From Tabrizicola_A sp964393035 (lineage in GTDB: Bacteria; Pseudomonadota; Alphaproteobacteria; Rhodobacterales; Rhodobacteraceae), in the NCBI GenBank assembly GCA_964393035.1, contig CAYMRX010000006.1, positions 260,762 through 324,761 on the forward strand: 64,000 bases of DNA. Reading direction: 5' to 3'. The notes below the pieces were generated by a model. That model was not told the DNA's origin. It searched no databases and saw nothing but the letters and a program-made list of their open reading frames with translations. The stretch's first letter is position 1. Each line of letters starts with the position of its first letter. The position numbers and the translations under genes are program-made. Of the stretch, positions 26,810-34,694 are shown piece by piece.

Positions 26810-27760
26810 TTATTTCTGCCCGGTCAGCTTGGCCAGTTTCCGGGCAAAATAGGGGGCCTTCAGCCGGCGCGTGATCGCGGTGCAGATCGTGATGGCGCGG
26901 TGCTTTTGCCGGGTGGCCTCGATGCGGTCCAAAAGCGCGCGCAGATAGGGCGAAAAGGCCCGGCGTTTGCGCCACAATCTGGCAAAGGCGGCCGCATCCA
27001 GCTTGCCCGCCATGGCCAGATCGACCATTTGGGGCAGCACCCCCATCTGGCGCAGCGCCCATTCGATGCGGTCGCCCATCAAGGGGGCGGAAAGCCGTGT
27101 AACCCAAGGCGCGCGGAACAGCGCGGAATGCATCGCCTCCTCGCGCAGGGTCAGGTCATGGATCACCACCACTTTGCCCGCGCCTTCCAGCATGTCGGGC
27201 GCATAGCCATAGCGCGAGGTGAAATCCAGCCGCCGGGCGGCAAGGTTGCGGCGGTCCCACACGGCTTCCGCAGGGGCCAGCGTGGCGACCGGGTTCAGCG
27301 CCAGCACCATAGCGCCGGGTGCGGTGACGGAATAGGCGCAGGCCGCGTGGCCGCCACTCCCATGGCCATAGAACAGCACCCGGTCAAAATCCTCGAAAAA
27401 GGCATCGTCCACCAGCCGGTCGAAATGCCGGTAGACCGCCGCATCGCGGTAAAGCGTCGGGCCATCGGCGATCAGGCACAGATGCGACCAGCCGCGCTCT
27501 GCCGCGATGGCGTGGCCCCAGGGCATCGTGGTTTCGCGGGCAAGGACTGCGCCAAGCTGATCGAAGGTGACGATCAGGGTGGTGCCGGCGTCTTCGAAAA
27601 ACGCCCAGTGCCGGCTTCCCAAGGCCTCGAAATGGCCCTCCTCGGCGGTCATGGCCTCAAGCTGGGCAAACAGCGCGTCGCGCGGGGCGGCGCCTGCGGC
27701 ATCACCATGGTCCGCAGCGGCAAGCCCTTTGTCCTGGGGGTCGGTATCGGTCATCATCAT
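26810..27760 (-). CDS. Alpha/beta-hydrolase-like protein of unknown function
   Basis: A 316-residue cytoplasmic protein. A nucleophile-elbow-like FYGHGSGGHAACAYS lies near residue 160, and the block DFTSRYGYAPDMLEGA follows. I recall relatives in Rhodobacteraceae carrying the automatic name 'phosphoadenosine phosphosulfate reductase', but none of the CysH cysteine or PP-loop motifs are present, so that name should not be used. Three consecutive ATG codons (27760, 27757, 27754) make the exact start uncertain; a nearby AAGAG fits the second or third best. It is followed by no other gene on its strand before pyrC. Confidence 0.7.
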   Translation of the reverse strand: MMMTDTDPQDKGLAAADHGDAAGAAPRDALFAQLEAMTAEEGHFEALGSRHWAFFEDAGTTLIVTFDQLGAVLARETTMPWGHAIAAERGWSHLCLIADGPTLYRDAAVYRHFDRLVDDAFFEDFDRVLFYGHGSGGHAACAYSVTAPGAMVLALNPVATLAPAEAVWDRRNLAARRLDFTSRYGYAPDMLEGAGKVVVIHDLTLREEAMHSALFRAPWVTRLSAPLMGDRIEWALRQMGVLPQMVDLAMAGKLDAAAFARLWRKRRAFSPYLRALLDRIEATRQKHRAITICTAITRRLKAPYFARKLAKLTGQK

Positions 27761-27931
27761 TCTCTTGCTCGGGCCATGGGACGGGCCATGGGAACAGGCC
27801 CGGTTTGGGCAGCCCAATTTCATCCACTGTCCCGCGACGGCGCGGTGGAAGCAAGGCAGGATCAAGGAAGTTTGTTTCCCCCGGACGGACAACCCGAAGC
27901 CATCGTTTCCGGGGCGTCGGCAATGCCGCGA

Positions 27932-28966
27932 TCAATCGGGTTTTTTCGCCGGGGTTGGGCGCAAATGTGCCAATAAGGCGGCGGCCGTGCCATGGTCGAG
28001 CGCGCGCGAGGCGGGGCACATCAAGAGCCGCCCGAACAGCGCGCGCCACGGTTCTTCGGCCATCAGCGCGGTGAAACGCGCCTTGCGCCATTGGACGGCC
28101 TTGCGGTGCAGATCGGCCAGCACCGGATCGGCATGCAGCGCCGCCCGCAAGCTGCGGCTGTCCAAGGCAAGGATCGAGCGGTCCTCGACCTCGCACAGGT
28201 TGCGCTCCACCCAATAGCCCATGTCCAGGCCCGCCGCCTCGCGGTTGGCCCGGCCGCGGTCGCATTTGACAAGATAGCTTTCCATCGCGCCCAGCGCGTA
28301 ATGGTTCAACTGCACCAGCGCATAGTTCGGCCGGGTATAGTCGGAAAAGATCCGGCTGCCGGCGGCCAGATCCGGCACCTCGCGCCCCGATCCGTCAAAC
28401 CAGCGCGGCGCGGCCCCGGCGGCAGGCGCGCGCGGGCGATGCACGCCCAGCTTGCCGTAATGGCCCGTGTTGCGAAACAAGGTCTTGAACAGTTGCGCCC
28501 GCCAAGGCCAGGCCAAGGTTTCCGGCGCGGCGCGGGTGAAGGTTTCGGTCATGGGCTGATCGTCGTAATCGATCACCCCGGCATTGCCGAACATCCGCCA
28601 GGTCAGCGCGATGGCGTCGGCATGGGGCAGGGCGGCCAGAAGCGCGGGCAAGGTGTGGTCGCCGACATGGATATTGACGAATTCATCAATGTCGCAAAAC
28701 AGTACCCAGTCGGCGGCCTGTTTCAGGGGATGGCGGTCTGCCGCCTTCAGCATCGCCCATTGCGGGCCTTTGTCATGCGGGCCGTCATGGCGCACATGGG
28801 TCAGCCAGCCCATCGCTGCCAGCCGATCCAGCAGGGCATCGGTGCCATCGCTGCAATCGTTGGAATAGATCAAAAAATCGGTGAAGCCCACGGCCCGGTG
28901 ATGCGCCAGCCATTCGATCAGGAAGGCCGCCTCATTCTTGACCCCAAGGATTGCCAGTGCCTTCAT
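27932..28966 (-). CDS. Glycosyltransferase family 2-like protein
   Basis: A 344-residue putative glycosyltransferase. It starts MKALAILGVKNEAAFLIEWL, and an FLIYSNDCSDGTDALL nucleotide-binding segment follows. The metal-binding DxD equivalent is FCDIDEFVN near residue 93. This arrangement is typical of the GT-A fold group that includes GT2 and GT92-like bacterial proteins. The ATG at 28966 has GAAGGGA upstream; an earlier in-frame ATG (29032) is unlikely. The acceptor is unknown, and no polysaccharide cluster surrounds it. Confidence 0.8.
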   Translation of the reverse strand: MKALAILGVKNEAAFLIEWLAHHRAVGFTDFLIYSNDCSDGTDALLDRLAAMGWLTHVRHDGPHDKGPQWAMLKAADRHPLKQAADWVLFCDIDEFVNIHVGDHTLPALLAALPHADAIALTWRMFGNAGVIDYDDQPMTETFTRAAPETLAWPWRAQLFKTLFRNTGHYGKLGVHRPRAPAAGAAPRWFDGSGREVPDLAAGSRIFSDYTRPNYALVQLNHYALGAMESYLVKCDRGRANREAAGLDMGYWVERNLCEVEDRSILALDSRSLRAALHADPVLADLHRKAVQWRKARFTALMAEEPWRALFGRLLMCPASRALDHGTAAALLAHLRPTPAKKPD

Positions 28967-29010
28967 TCCGATCCCTTCGCGCCAGAGGAAGGTGCAGGAG
29001 CCTCCGGCTT

Positions 29011-29064
29011 GCATGAAATCCAAGGATTTCATGCTTGGATATTTGGGCCAAGATAAAGGCCCAA
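29011..29064. repeat. Tandem perfect hairpins between divergent genes
   Basis: Two hairpins sit back to back: GCATGAAATCC/GGATTTCATGC (29011-29034, two-base centre) and TTGGGCC/GGCCCAA (29043-29064). The second includes a GATATTTGGGCCAAGATAAAG box resembling the box at 22832. They lie in the gap between the glycosyltransferase (-) and MoxR (+) genes. Confidence 0.65.
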
Positions 29065-29170
29065 GGGAAGGGGAAATCGTACTGCTGCCTTAGTCGTATG
29101 CGACATTGGCCGTGCTTGACCCTGACGCGGCGGGCGGCCAACGTGGGCGGGCTTTGAGGGAGGCCCCGTC

Positions 29171-30055
29171 ATGACCGATCTGCCCGGCTCGATTGATGCG
29201 GTTGAGGCGCTCTTGGAGGGGCAGGGCTATGTTGCGTCGCGCGCCTTGGCCACGGTGGTGTTTCTTGGCTTACGGCTGGGCAAGCCTCTGTTTCTGGAAG
29301 GTGAGGCCGGGGTCGGCAAGACCGAGATTGCCAAGGTCCTGGCCGCGGGGCTGGGGCGCAAGTTGATCCGGCTGCAATGCCATGAGGGCTTGGATGCGGC
29401 CGCCGCGGTGTCGGAATGGAACTTCGCCGCCCAGATGATCGCCATTCGGGCCGGAGAGGCGGCGGGCCGGGCAGGGGTGTTTTCGGAAGACTTCCTGATC
29501 GAGCGTCCCTTGCTGGCGGCGATGCGCCCGCAACCCGGCGGGGCGCCGGTCTTGTTGATCGACGAACTGGACCGGGCGGATGAGCCGTTCGAGGCCTTCC
29601 TTCTGGAGGCGCTGTCGGATTTTCAGGTGACGATCCCCGAGTTGGGCACCATCAAGGCCGCTGAGCCGCCGATCGTGATCCTGACCTCGAACCGCACGCG
29701 CGAGGTGCATGACGCGCTGAAACGGCGCTGTCTTTACCATTGGGTCGATTACCCGGCCTTTGACCGCGAATTGGCCATCCTGAAATCCCGCGTGCCCGAG
29801 GCTGCCGAAACCCTGACGCGCGAGGTGGTCGCCTTTGTGCAGGCGCTGCGCGGCGCGGATCTGTTCAAGCGCCCCGGCGTGGCCGAAACCATCGACTGGG
29901 CGAAATGCCTGCTGGCGCTGGATGTCATTGCCCTGTCGCCCGAAGTGATTGCCGATACCTTGGGCGCCATTCTGAAATACCAAGATGACATTCAAAAACT
30001 GAACGGGCTGGAGGCGACGAAGATCCTGAACGAGGTGAAAAAGGCCTTGGCATGA
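29171..30055 (+). CDS. MoxR family AAA+ ATPase (CoxD-like)
   Basis: A 294-residue AAA+ protein. It has Walker A EGEAGVGKTEIAK near residue 43, Walker B VLLIDELDRAD near residue 130 and a sensor region VILTSNRTREVHDALKRRC. MoxR ATPases act with VWA proteins as metal-insertion or complex-assembly chaperones. The VWA partner follows 46 bp downstream. The pair matches coxD-coxE of carbon monoxide dehydrogenase loci, but no coxM, coxS or coxL is in this window. Confidence 0.88.
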   Translation: MTDLPGSIDAVEALLEGQGYVASRALATVVFLGLRLGKPLFLEGEAGVGKTEIAKVLAAGLGRKLIRLQCHEGLDAAAAVSEWNFAAQMIAIRAGEAAGRAGVFSEDFLIERPLLAAMRPQPGGAPVLLIDELDRADEPFEAFLLEALSDFQVTIPELGTIKAAEPPIVILTSNRTREVHDALKRRCLYHWVDYPAFDRELAILKSRVPEAAETLTREVVAFVQALRGADLFKRPGVAETIDWAKCLLALDVIALSPEVIADTLGAILKYQDDIQKLNGLEATKILNEVKKALA

Positions 30056-30101
30056 TCTTTGGGGTTTCATCTTGGCACAAATACCCATCTGCGGCCGGGC
30101 G

Positions 30102-31373
30102 ATGAGTGCGGCGCTGCCAGAAACGGGACGCCAAATTGGGCGCCTGCCCGAAAACATCGCCCATTTCGCCCGTGCCTTGCGCCGGGCGGGTCTGCCGGTC
30201 GGGCCGGGAAGGGTGGCGGATGCAATCCGCGCCGTGGCGGCCGTCGGCTTTACCGCGCGCGAGGATTTTTATTGGACGCTGCATGCGGTCTTTGTCAGCC
30301 GTCCCGAGCAGCGCATGATCTTCGACCAGTGTTTCCGGCTTTACTGGCGCGATCCGCAATTCTTGGAACATATGATGACCTTCATGCTGCCCAGCCTGAA
30401 GGGCGTGCAGGAGGATCGCCGCGCCGAGGCGGCCGAAAAGCGGGCCGCACAGGCGCTTTTGGGCGACAGCCGCCCCGAACCGTCGCCCTTGCCGCCGGGG
30501 CTGGAGGAAGACGCGCCACGGATCGAGATCGACGCCAGCGCCACGCAATCGGCCGAAGAACGGCTGAGGACGCTGGATTTCGAACAGATGTCGGTCGAGG
30601 AGATTGCCGAGGCCAAGCGGATGATCGCGCGGCTGTCTTTGCCGGTGCAGCCTTTGACCTCGCGGAGGATGAAGCCCGCCGGGCAGGGCCTGCGCATTGA
30701 TCCGCGCGCCACGATCAGGGCGGCGCTGCGGCAGGGGGGCGAGGTGATGGAATTGCGGTGGCAAAAGCCCCGCATCCGCTGGCCCAATCTGGTGGTGATC
30801 TGCGATATCTCAGGCTCGATGAGCCAATATTCCCGCATGGTGCTGCATTTTCTGCATGCCGTCATGCATCAGCGCGGGGAGGGCTGGGCGCGGGTGCATG
30901 GTTTTACCTTTGGCACGAGGCTGACCAATATCACCCGCCATTTGCGCGCCCGCGATGTGGATGCCGCCTTGGCGGCGGCAGGCGCGCAGGCGCAGGACTG
31001 GTCGGGCGGCACGCGGATCGGGGCCTCGCTTGCGGCGTTCAACCGCGATTGGTCGCGCCGGGTCTTGGGGCAGGGGGCGGTGGTGTTGCTCATCACCGAC
31101 GGTCTGGACCGCGACGATGCCGGGATACTTGCCAAAGAAATCGAGCGGCTGCACCTGTCCTGTCGGCGTCTGATCTGGCTCAACCCTTTGCTGCGCTGGG
31201 AGGGGTTCGCCCCGAAAGCCGCCGGTATCCGCGCCATGCTGCCCCATGTCGACAGCTTTCGCGCGGGTCATTCGGTGGCCTCGCTGGCGGCGCTGGGCCA
31301 AGTGATATCCGACCCCGGCGATGGCGGCGAAAAGGCGCGGCTGATGCGGTTGATGGGGGATAACACCTTTTAA
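30102..31373 (+). CDS. VWA domain-containing protein, CoxE-like
   Basis: A 423-residue protein with a C-terminal von Willebrand A domain. The MIDAS metal motif DISGSMSQYS is near residue 234, and the second loop is DWSGGTRIGASLAAF. The N-terminal half is mostly helical and charged. The ATG at 30102 begins MSAALPETGRQIGRLPEN; an alternative start lies at 30072. It is the partner of the MoxR ATPase just upstream. CoxD/CoxE-type pairs mature Mo-Cu dehydrogenases; here the client is not identified. Confidence 0.87.
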   Translation: MSAALPETGRQIGRLPENIAHFARALRRAGLPVGPGRVADAIRAVAAVGFTAREDFYWTLHAVFVSRPEQRMIFDQCFRLYWRDPQFLEHMMTFMLPSLKGVQEDRRAEAAEKRAAQALLGDSRPEPSPLPPGLEEDAPRIEIDASATQSAEERLRTLDFEQMSVEEIAEAKRMIARLSLPVQPLTSRRMKPAGQGLRIDPRATIRAALRQGGEVMELRWQKPRIRWPNLVVICDISGSMSQYSRMVLHFLHAVMHQRGEGWARVHGFTFGTRLTNITRHLRARDVDAALAAAGAQAQDWSGGTRIGASLAAFNRDWSRRVLGQGAVVLLITDGLDRDDAGILAKEIERLHLSCRRLIWLNPLLRWEGFAPKAAGIRAMLPHVDSFRAGHSVASLAALGQVISDPGDGGEKARLMRLMGDNTF

Positions 31374-31487
31374 ACTTCAGCTTGTTATCGCCTATCGGCA
31401 GGAAATCGGGTTCCTTGCATGCAACCGGTCTTGCAGACTGGGCGTTAAGGAATCGCTTGGCGGCCCCCCCGCCCGAAAGGAATTTAC

Positions 31488-33701
31488 ATGAGACGTTTGC
31501 TCAGCTCTACCGCCGCCCTGTCGATTGCGCTGGCGCCCATGCACAGTTGGCCCGCGCTGGCCCAAAGCCTGAATGAAAATGGCGCCGTGGTTGCGGATGA
31601 CGGCACCATCTTGTGCGATCCTTCGGGGGGCACGGGGTGCAATCTGGATGATTATCTGACCGGCGCCACCGATGAGGCGGCCGCAGCGGCTGCTGCCGAG
31701 GCCGAGGCGCAAGCCGCCGCCGAAGCCCAAGCGGCGGCCGAGGCACAGGCGGCGGCAGAAGCCGAAGCGCAAGCTCAGGCCGAAGCTCAGGCGCAGGCCG
31801 AAGCCGAGGCGCAAGCGGCCGCAGAGGCACAGGCCGCGGCGGAGGCTGCGGCACAGGCAGAAGCCGAGGCCCAAGCCCAAGCCGAAGCTGAGGCGGCTGC
31901 CGCTGCGCAGGCCGAAGCCGAAGCGCAGGCCGCGGCGGAGGCTCAGGCTGCTGCGGAAGCTGCCGCCGCCGAGGCTGCCGCCGCCGCCGAAGCTGCCACC
32001 GAGGATGCCCCGGCCGAGGAGCCGGTCATCGTCGCGCCGGCGGTGGAAGATCCCGCGCCCGAGGAGCCCGCGCCTGAGGAGATGGTCGCGCCAGAGGCGG
32101 AGCCGGAAGCTGAAGCCCCTGCAACGGCCGAGACGACTGGCGAAGACCCCGCAACGGCCCCCGCTGCCACCGAGGAGGCGGTGACCGAAGATCCCGCGGC
32201 TGCGCCCTTGGTCACGGATGAAGCTGCGACCGAAGCCCCCGCAACTGAGGAGGCCGCAACGGAGGCCCCCGCAACCGAGGAGGCCGTAACCGAGGAGGTT
32301 GCCCCCGAAACCGAAGCCCCCGCCGCGGAAACCCCCACCGCCGAAGCCCCCGTCCTGATCGAAAAGACCGCCGAGGAGCTTGCGGCCGAGGCTGCGGCGC
32401 TGGAGGCGGCCCAGCAAGAGATCGCGGTCGACAGTGCGGGCGAGATCGTGGACCCTGCCGCTGGTCTGGCCACCGAAGAACCGCCGGTCGATCCCGAGGC
32501 GGTGCCGGTCGAGGCGCCGGTGGTGTCGGAAACCGAGGTCGAGACGCTGACCGAAATTCTGGCCGAGCCTGAAACCCTTGACCCCGGCGCGCTGGAAGCT
32601 GCCAGCACCTTGGTCGCGACACCTGAAACCGAGACAACCGCAGAGCCTGTGGCCCCCGCGCCCGTGGCCGAAACGCCAGTCTCGCCCGAGGCGGTGGACA
32701 GTGTCACCACGGTTCTGACCGCGGCGGAAACCCGCAGTTCGGCGCAGGAATTCGCCGCTGCACCCGTGCAAGTGGCACCGGGCAAGAAGAACCGGCTGTC
32801 CAATCTGGAAAAGGTCGGCCTAGTGGCGCTGGCCGCGCTGGCGGTCGGTTCGGTCATCAAAAGCGCGAATGACCAGCGCGACCGGCAGGTGGTGTCGAAC
32901 ACCGGCGACCGCGTGGTGGTGCTGAACCCCGATGGCACCTATTCGGTCTACAAGGACGATGACACCGTGCTGCGCCGCCCCGGCTCCACCGTGCGGACCG
33001 AAACCTTCCGCGACGGTTCGACCCGGACCATCGTTGAACGCGGGGATGGCAGTCAGGTGGTGACGATCCGTGATGCCACGGGCCGGGTGCTGCGGCGGGC
33101 GGCCTATGACCGCTTGGGCCGCGAAATGGTGCTGATCGACGATCTGGCCTATGAAGACCCGGTGATCGTGCGCGATCTGCCGCGCCCGCGCCGCGACCAC
33201 GTGACGATTTCGTTGCAAGACGAAAACGCCGCGCTGAAGGCCAAACTGGCCGCGCGCGAGGCGGCCAAGGCGGGCCGCACCTTCAGCCTGCGTCAGGTGC
33301 GCGAGATTGCCGAAGTGCGGGCGCTGGCCGCGACGGTTGATGCGGGCAATGTCACCTTCGACAGCGGCTCCTCTGCGATCAAGGCTGCCGAGGCAGAGTC
33401 GCTGGCCGATCTTGGCGGCCTGATGCAGGATCTTCTCGACGAAAACCCCGGCGAGATGTTCCTGATCGAAGGCCATACGGATGCCACCGGCAAGGCCGCC
33501 ATGAACCTTGCGCTGTCTGACCGCCGGGCGGAATCGGTGGCGCTGGCGCTGACGGAATATTTCGACATTCCGCCGGAAAACATGGTCGTGCAGGGCTATG
33601 GCGAAAGCGAGTTGCTGATCGACACCCAAGCGGACGAACGCCGCAATCGGCGCGTTGCGGTGCGGGTCATCACGCCCTTGCTGCGCACGGCGGCGAATTA
33701 A
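31488..33701 (+). CDS. OmpA-family protein with a long Ala/Glu-rich region
   Basis: A 737-residue envelope protein. It has a signal peptide (residues 1-26) and then a very repetitive Ala/Glu/Gln region at about 62-168 built from AEAQAAAEAQ-like units, likely one long helix. A Pro/Thr/Glu-rich, probably disordered stretch runs to about 425. A hydrophobic segment (VGLVALAALAVGSVI) lies near 443, and a C-terminal OmpA peptidoglycan-binding domain (FLIEGHTDATGKAAMN, then YGESELLIDTQADERRNRRV) ends the protein. It probably spans or tethers the envelope. GAAAGGAA precedes the ATG. A strong terminator follows. Confidence 0.88.
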   Translation: MRRLLSSTAALSIALAPMHSWPALAQSLNENGAVVADDGTILCDPSGGTGCNLDDYLTGATDEAAAAAAAEAEAQAAAEAQAAAEAQAAAEAEAQAQAEAQAQAEAEAQAAAEAQAAAEAAAQAEAEAQAQAEAEAAAAAQAEAEAQAAAEAQAAAEAAAAEAAAAAEAATEDAPAEEPVIVAPAVEDPAPEEPAPEEMVAPEAEPEAEAPATAETTGEDPATAPAATEEAVTEDPAAAPLVTDEAATEAPATEEAATEAPATEEAVTEEVAPETEAPAAETPTAEAPVLIEKTAEELAAEAAALEAAQQEIAVDSAGEIVDPAAGLATEEPPVDPEAVPVEAPVVSETEVETLTEILAEPETLDPGALEAASTLVATPETETTAEPVAPAPVAETPVSPEAVDSVTTVLTAAETRSSAQEFAAAPVQVAPGKKNRLSNLEKVGLVALAALAVGSVIKSANDQRDRQVVSNTGDRVVVLNPDGTYSVYKDDDTVLRRPGSTVRTETFRDGSTRTIVERGDGSQVVTIRDATGRVLRRAAYDRLGREMVLIDDLAYEDPVIVRDLPRPRRDHVTISLQDENAALKAKLAAREAAKAGRTFSLRQVREIAEVRALAATVDAGNVTFDSGSSAIKAAEAESLADLGGLMQDLLDENPGEMFLIEGHTDATGKAAMNLALSDRRAESVALALTEYFDIPPENMVVQGYGESELLIDTQADERRNRRVAVRVITPLLRTAAN

Positions 33702-33725
33702 CCGGGCACCCAAGCCCGCAATGAC

Positions 33726-33755
33726 AAAGGCCCCGGATCGTCTCCGGGGCCTTTT
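33726..33755. terminator. Bidirectional terminator between the OmpA-family gene and lrp
   Basis: A twelve-base perfect stem AAAGGCCCCGGA/TCCGGGGCCTTT with a five-base loop lies between convergent genes. It has T on one side and A on the other. Confidence 0.9.
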
Positions 33756-33775
33756 GCCATTTCAGGGCGGGGTCG

Positions 33776-34237
33776 TCAGAGCGGCAGCACCGTGGTTGAT
33801 TTGATTTCTTCCATGCTGAGAAGGGCGGTGACGTTGTGAATCTTCACCTCGGAAATCAGCGCCTGATAGAAGGTGTCATAGGCGCGGGCATTCTTGACCC
33901 GCACCTTCAGGATATAGTCGATATCGCCCGCCAGCCGATGCGCCTCCAGCACCTCGGGGCGGCGGCGCAAGACGTCCAGAAAGCGGTGCTGCCAATCGGC
34001 CTCATGTTCCGAGGTGCGCACGAGGACAAAAAAGCATGCCTCCAGCCCCAGGGCCTCGGGGTCCAGAATGGCGGTTTGCCGGGTGATGAGGCCGGTCTCT
34101 TTCATCCGCCGGATGCGGTTCCAGACCGGGGTTTTGGAGCTGCCCACCTTGCGGGCGATTTCGTCCAGCGACTGGCTGGCATCCGCCTGCAACTCGGCAA
34201 GGATTTTCCGGTCAAGTTCGTCGATCCGGTCAGACAT
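33776..34237 (-). CDS. Lrp/AsnC family transcriptional regulator
   Basis: A 153-residue regulator. The N-terminal HTH is at about residues 15-55 (LDEIARKVGSSKTPVWNRIR), followed by an RAM ligand domain (AHRLAGDIDYILKVRV). The start MSDRIDELDRKIL at 34237 is usual; an ATG two codons upstream is also possible. The gene is divergent from the sulfate assimilation operon, which it most probably controls, with a symmetric site in the shared promoter region. Confidence 0.9.
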   Translation of the reverse strand: MSDRIDELDRKILAELQADASQSLDEIARKVGSSKTPVWNRIRRMKETGLITRQTAILDPEALGLEACFFVLVRTSEHEADWQHRFLDVLRRRPEVLEAHRLAGDIDYILKVRVKNARAYDTFYQALISEVKIHNVTALLSMEEIKSTTVLPL

Positions 34238-34336
34238 TCGCATCAACCCCGTTTTGGCGGAACCCCGTTCCGGCGTCGCGCAATATCGGAACAAATATCC
34301 TTATTGGCAAGGGTCACTGGCGCGGATATGGGAAAA

Positions 34337-34354
34337 TGTCCTATATTCGGGACA
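34337..34354. promoter_or_regulatory. Candidate regulator site upstream of the cys operon
   Basis: TGTCC and GGACA form an inverted repeat around an AT-rich eight-base centre, 30 bases before the DUF2849 ATG. A possible -35 element TTGGCA is at 34304-34309. The spacing and AT-rich core suit an Lrp-type protein. This is inference. Confidence 0.45.
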
Positions 34355-34383
34355 GCAATCCAGGATCAGCCCGAGGCCACAGC

Positions 34384-34686
34384 ATGAGCCGCTTTACCCC
34401 CAAGGTTATCACCGCCAACCGCCTGCGCGAGGGCGATGTGGTCTATTTCACCGCCGATGACCGCTGGACACCGTTTCACCACGAGGCTGAATTCCTTGAG
34501 GATGAGGCCCATGCGCAATTGCGTCTGCTGGATGCGGCGGCGCAAAAGTTGGTGATTGTGGGGGCCTATCTGGCCGATGCCAAGGCCGGCGCCAATGGCC
34601 CCGAACCCACCCATTTCCGCGAGGCCTTCCGCACCCGTGGTCCGTCGAACTATAACCACGGCAAACAAGCCGACCACGCGCTCTGA
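34384..34686 (+). CDS. DUF2849 domain-containing protein, cys operon leader
   Basis: A 100-residue protein that starts MSRFTPKVITANRLREGDVV. DUF2849 proteins commonly stand immediately before the sulfite/nitrite reductase gene in alphaproteobacteria. The function is unknown; a role in maturation or regulation of the reductase is a guess. It is the first gene of the operon, eight bases before cysI. The siroheme synthase (cysG) that often precedes it is absent here. Confidence 0.82.
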   Translation: MSRFTPKVITANRLREGDVVYFTADDRWTPFHHEAEFLEDEAHAQLRLLDAAAQKLVIVGAYLADAKAGANGPEPTHFREAFRTRGPSNYNHGKQADHAL

Positions 34687-34694
34687 GGCCCGCC

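Noticed and set aside
26810..27760. Naming this gene phosphoadenosine phosphosulfate reductase
   Set aside because: None of the CysH PP-loop or cysteine motifs is present; the real cysH is at 36352-37101.
31392..32771. 459-codon Gly/Arg-rich frame antisense to the OmpA-family gene
   Set aside because: It is the reverse reading of the Ala/Glu repeat; the repetitive composition explains both its openness and its Gly/Phe/Arg bias.
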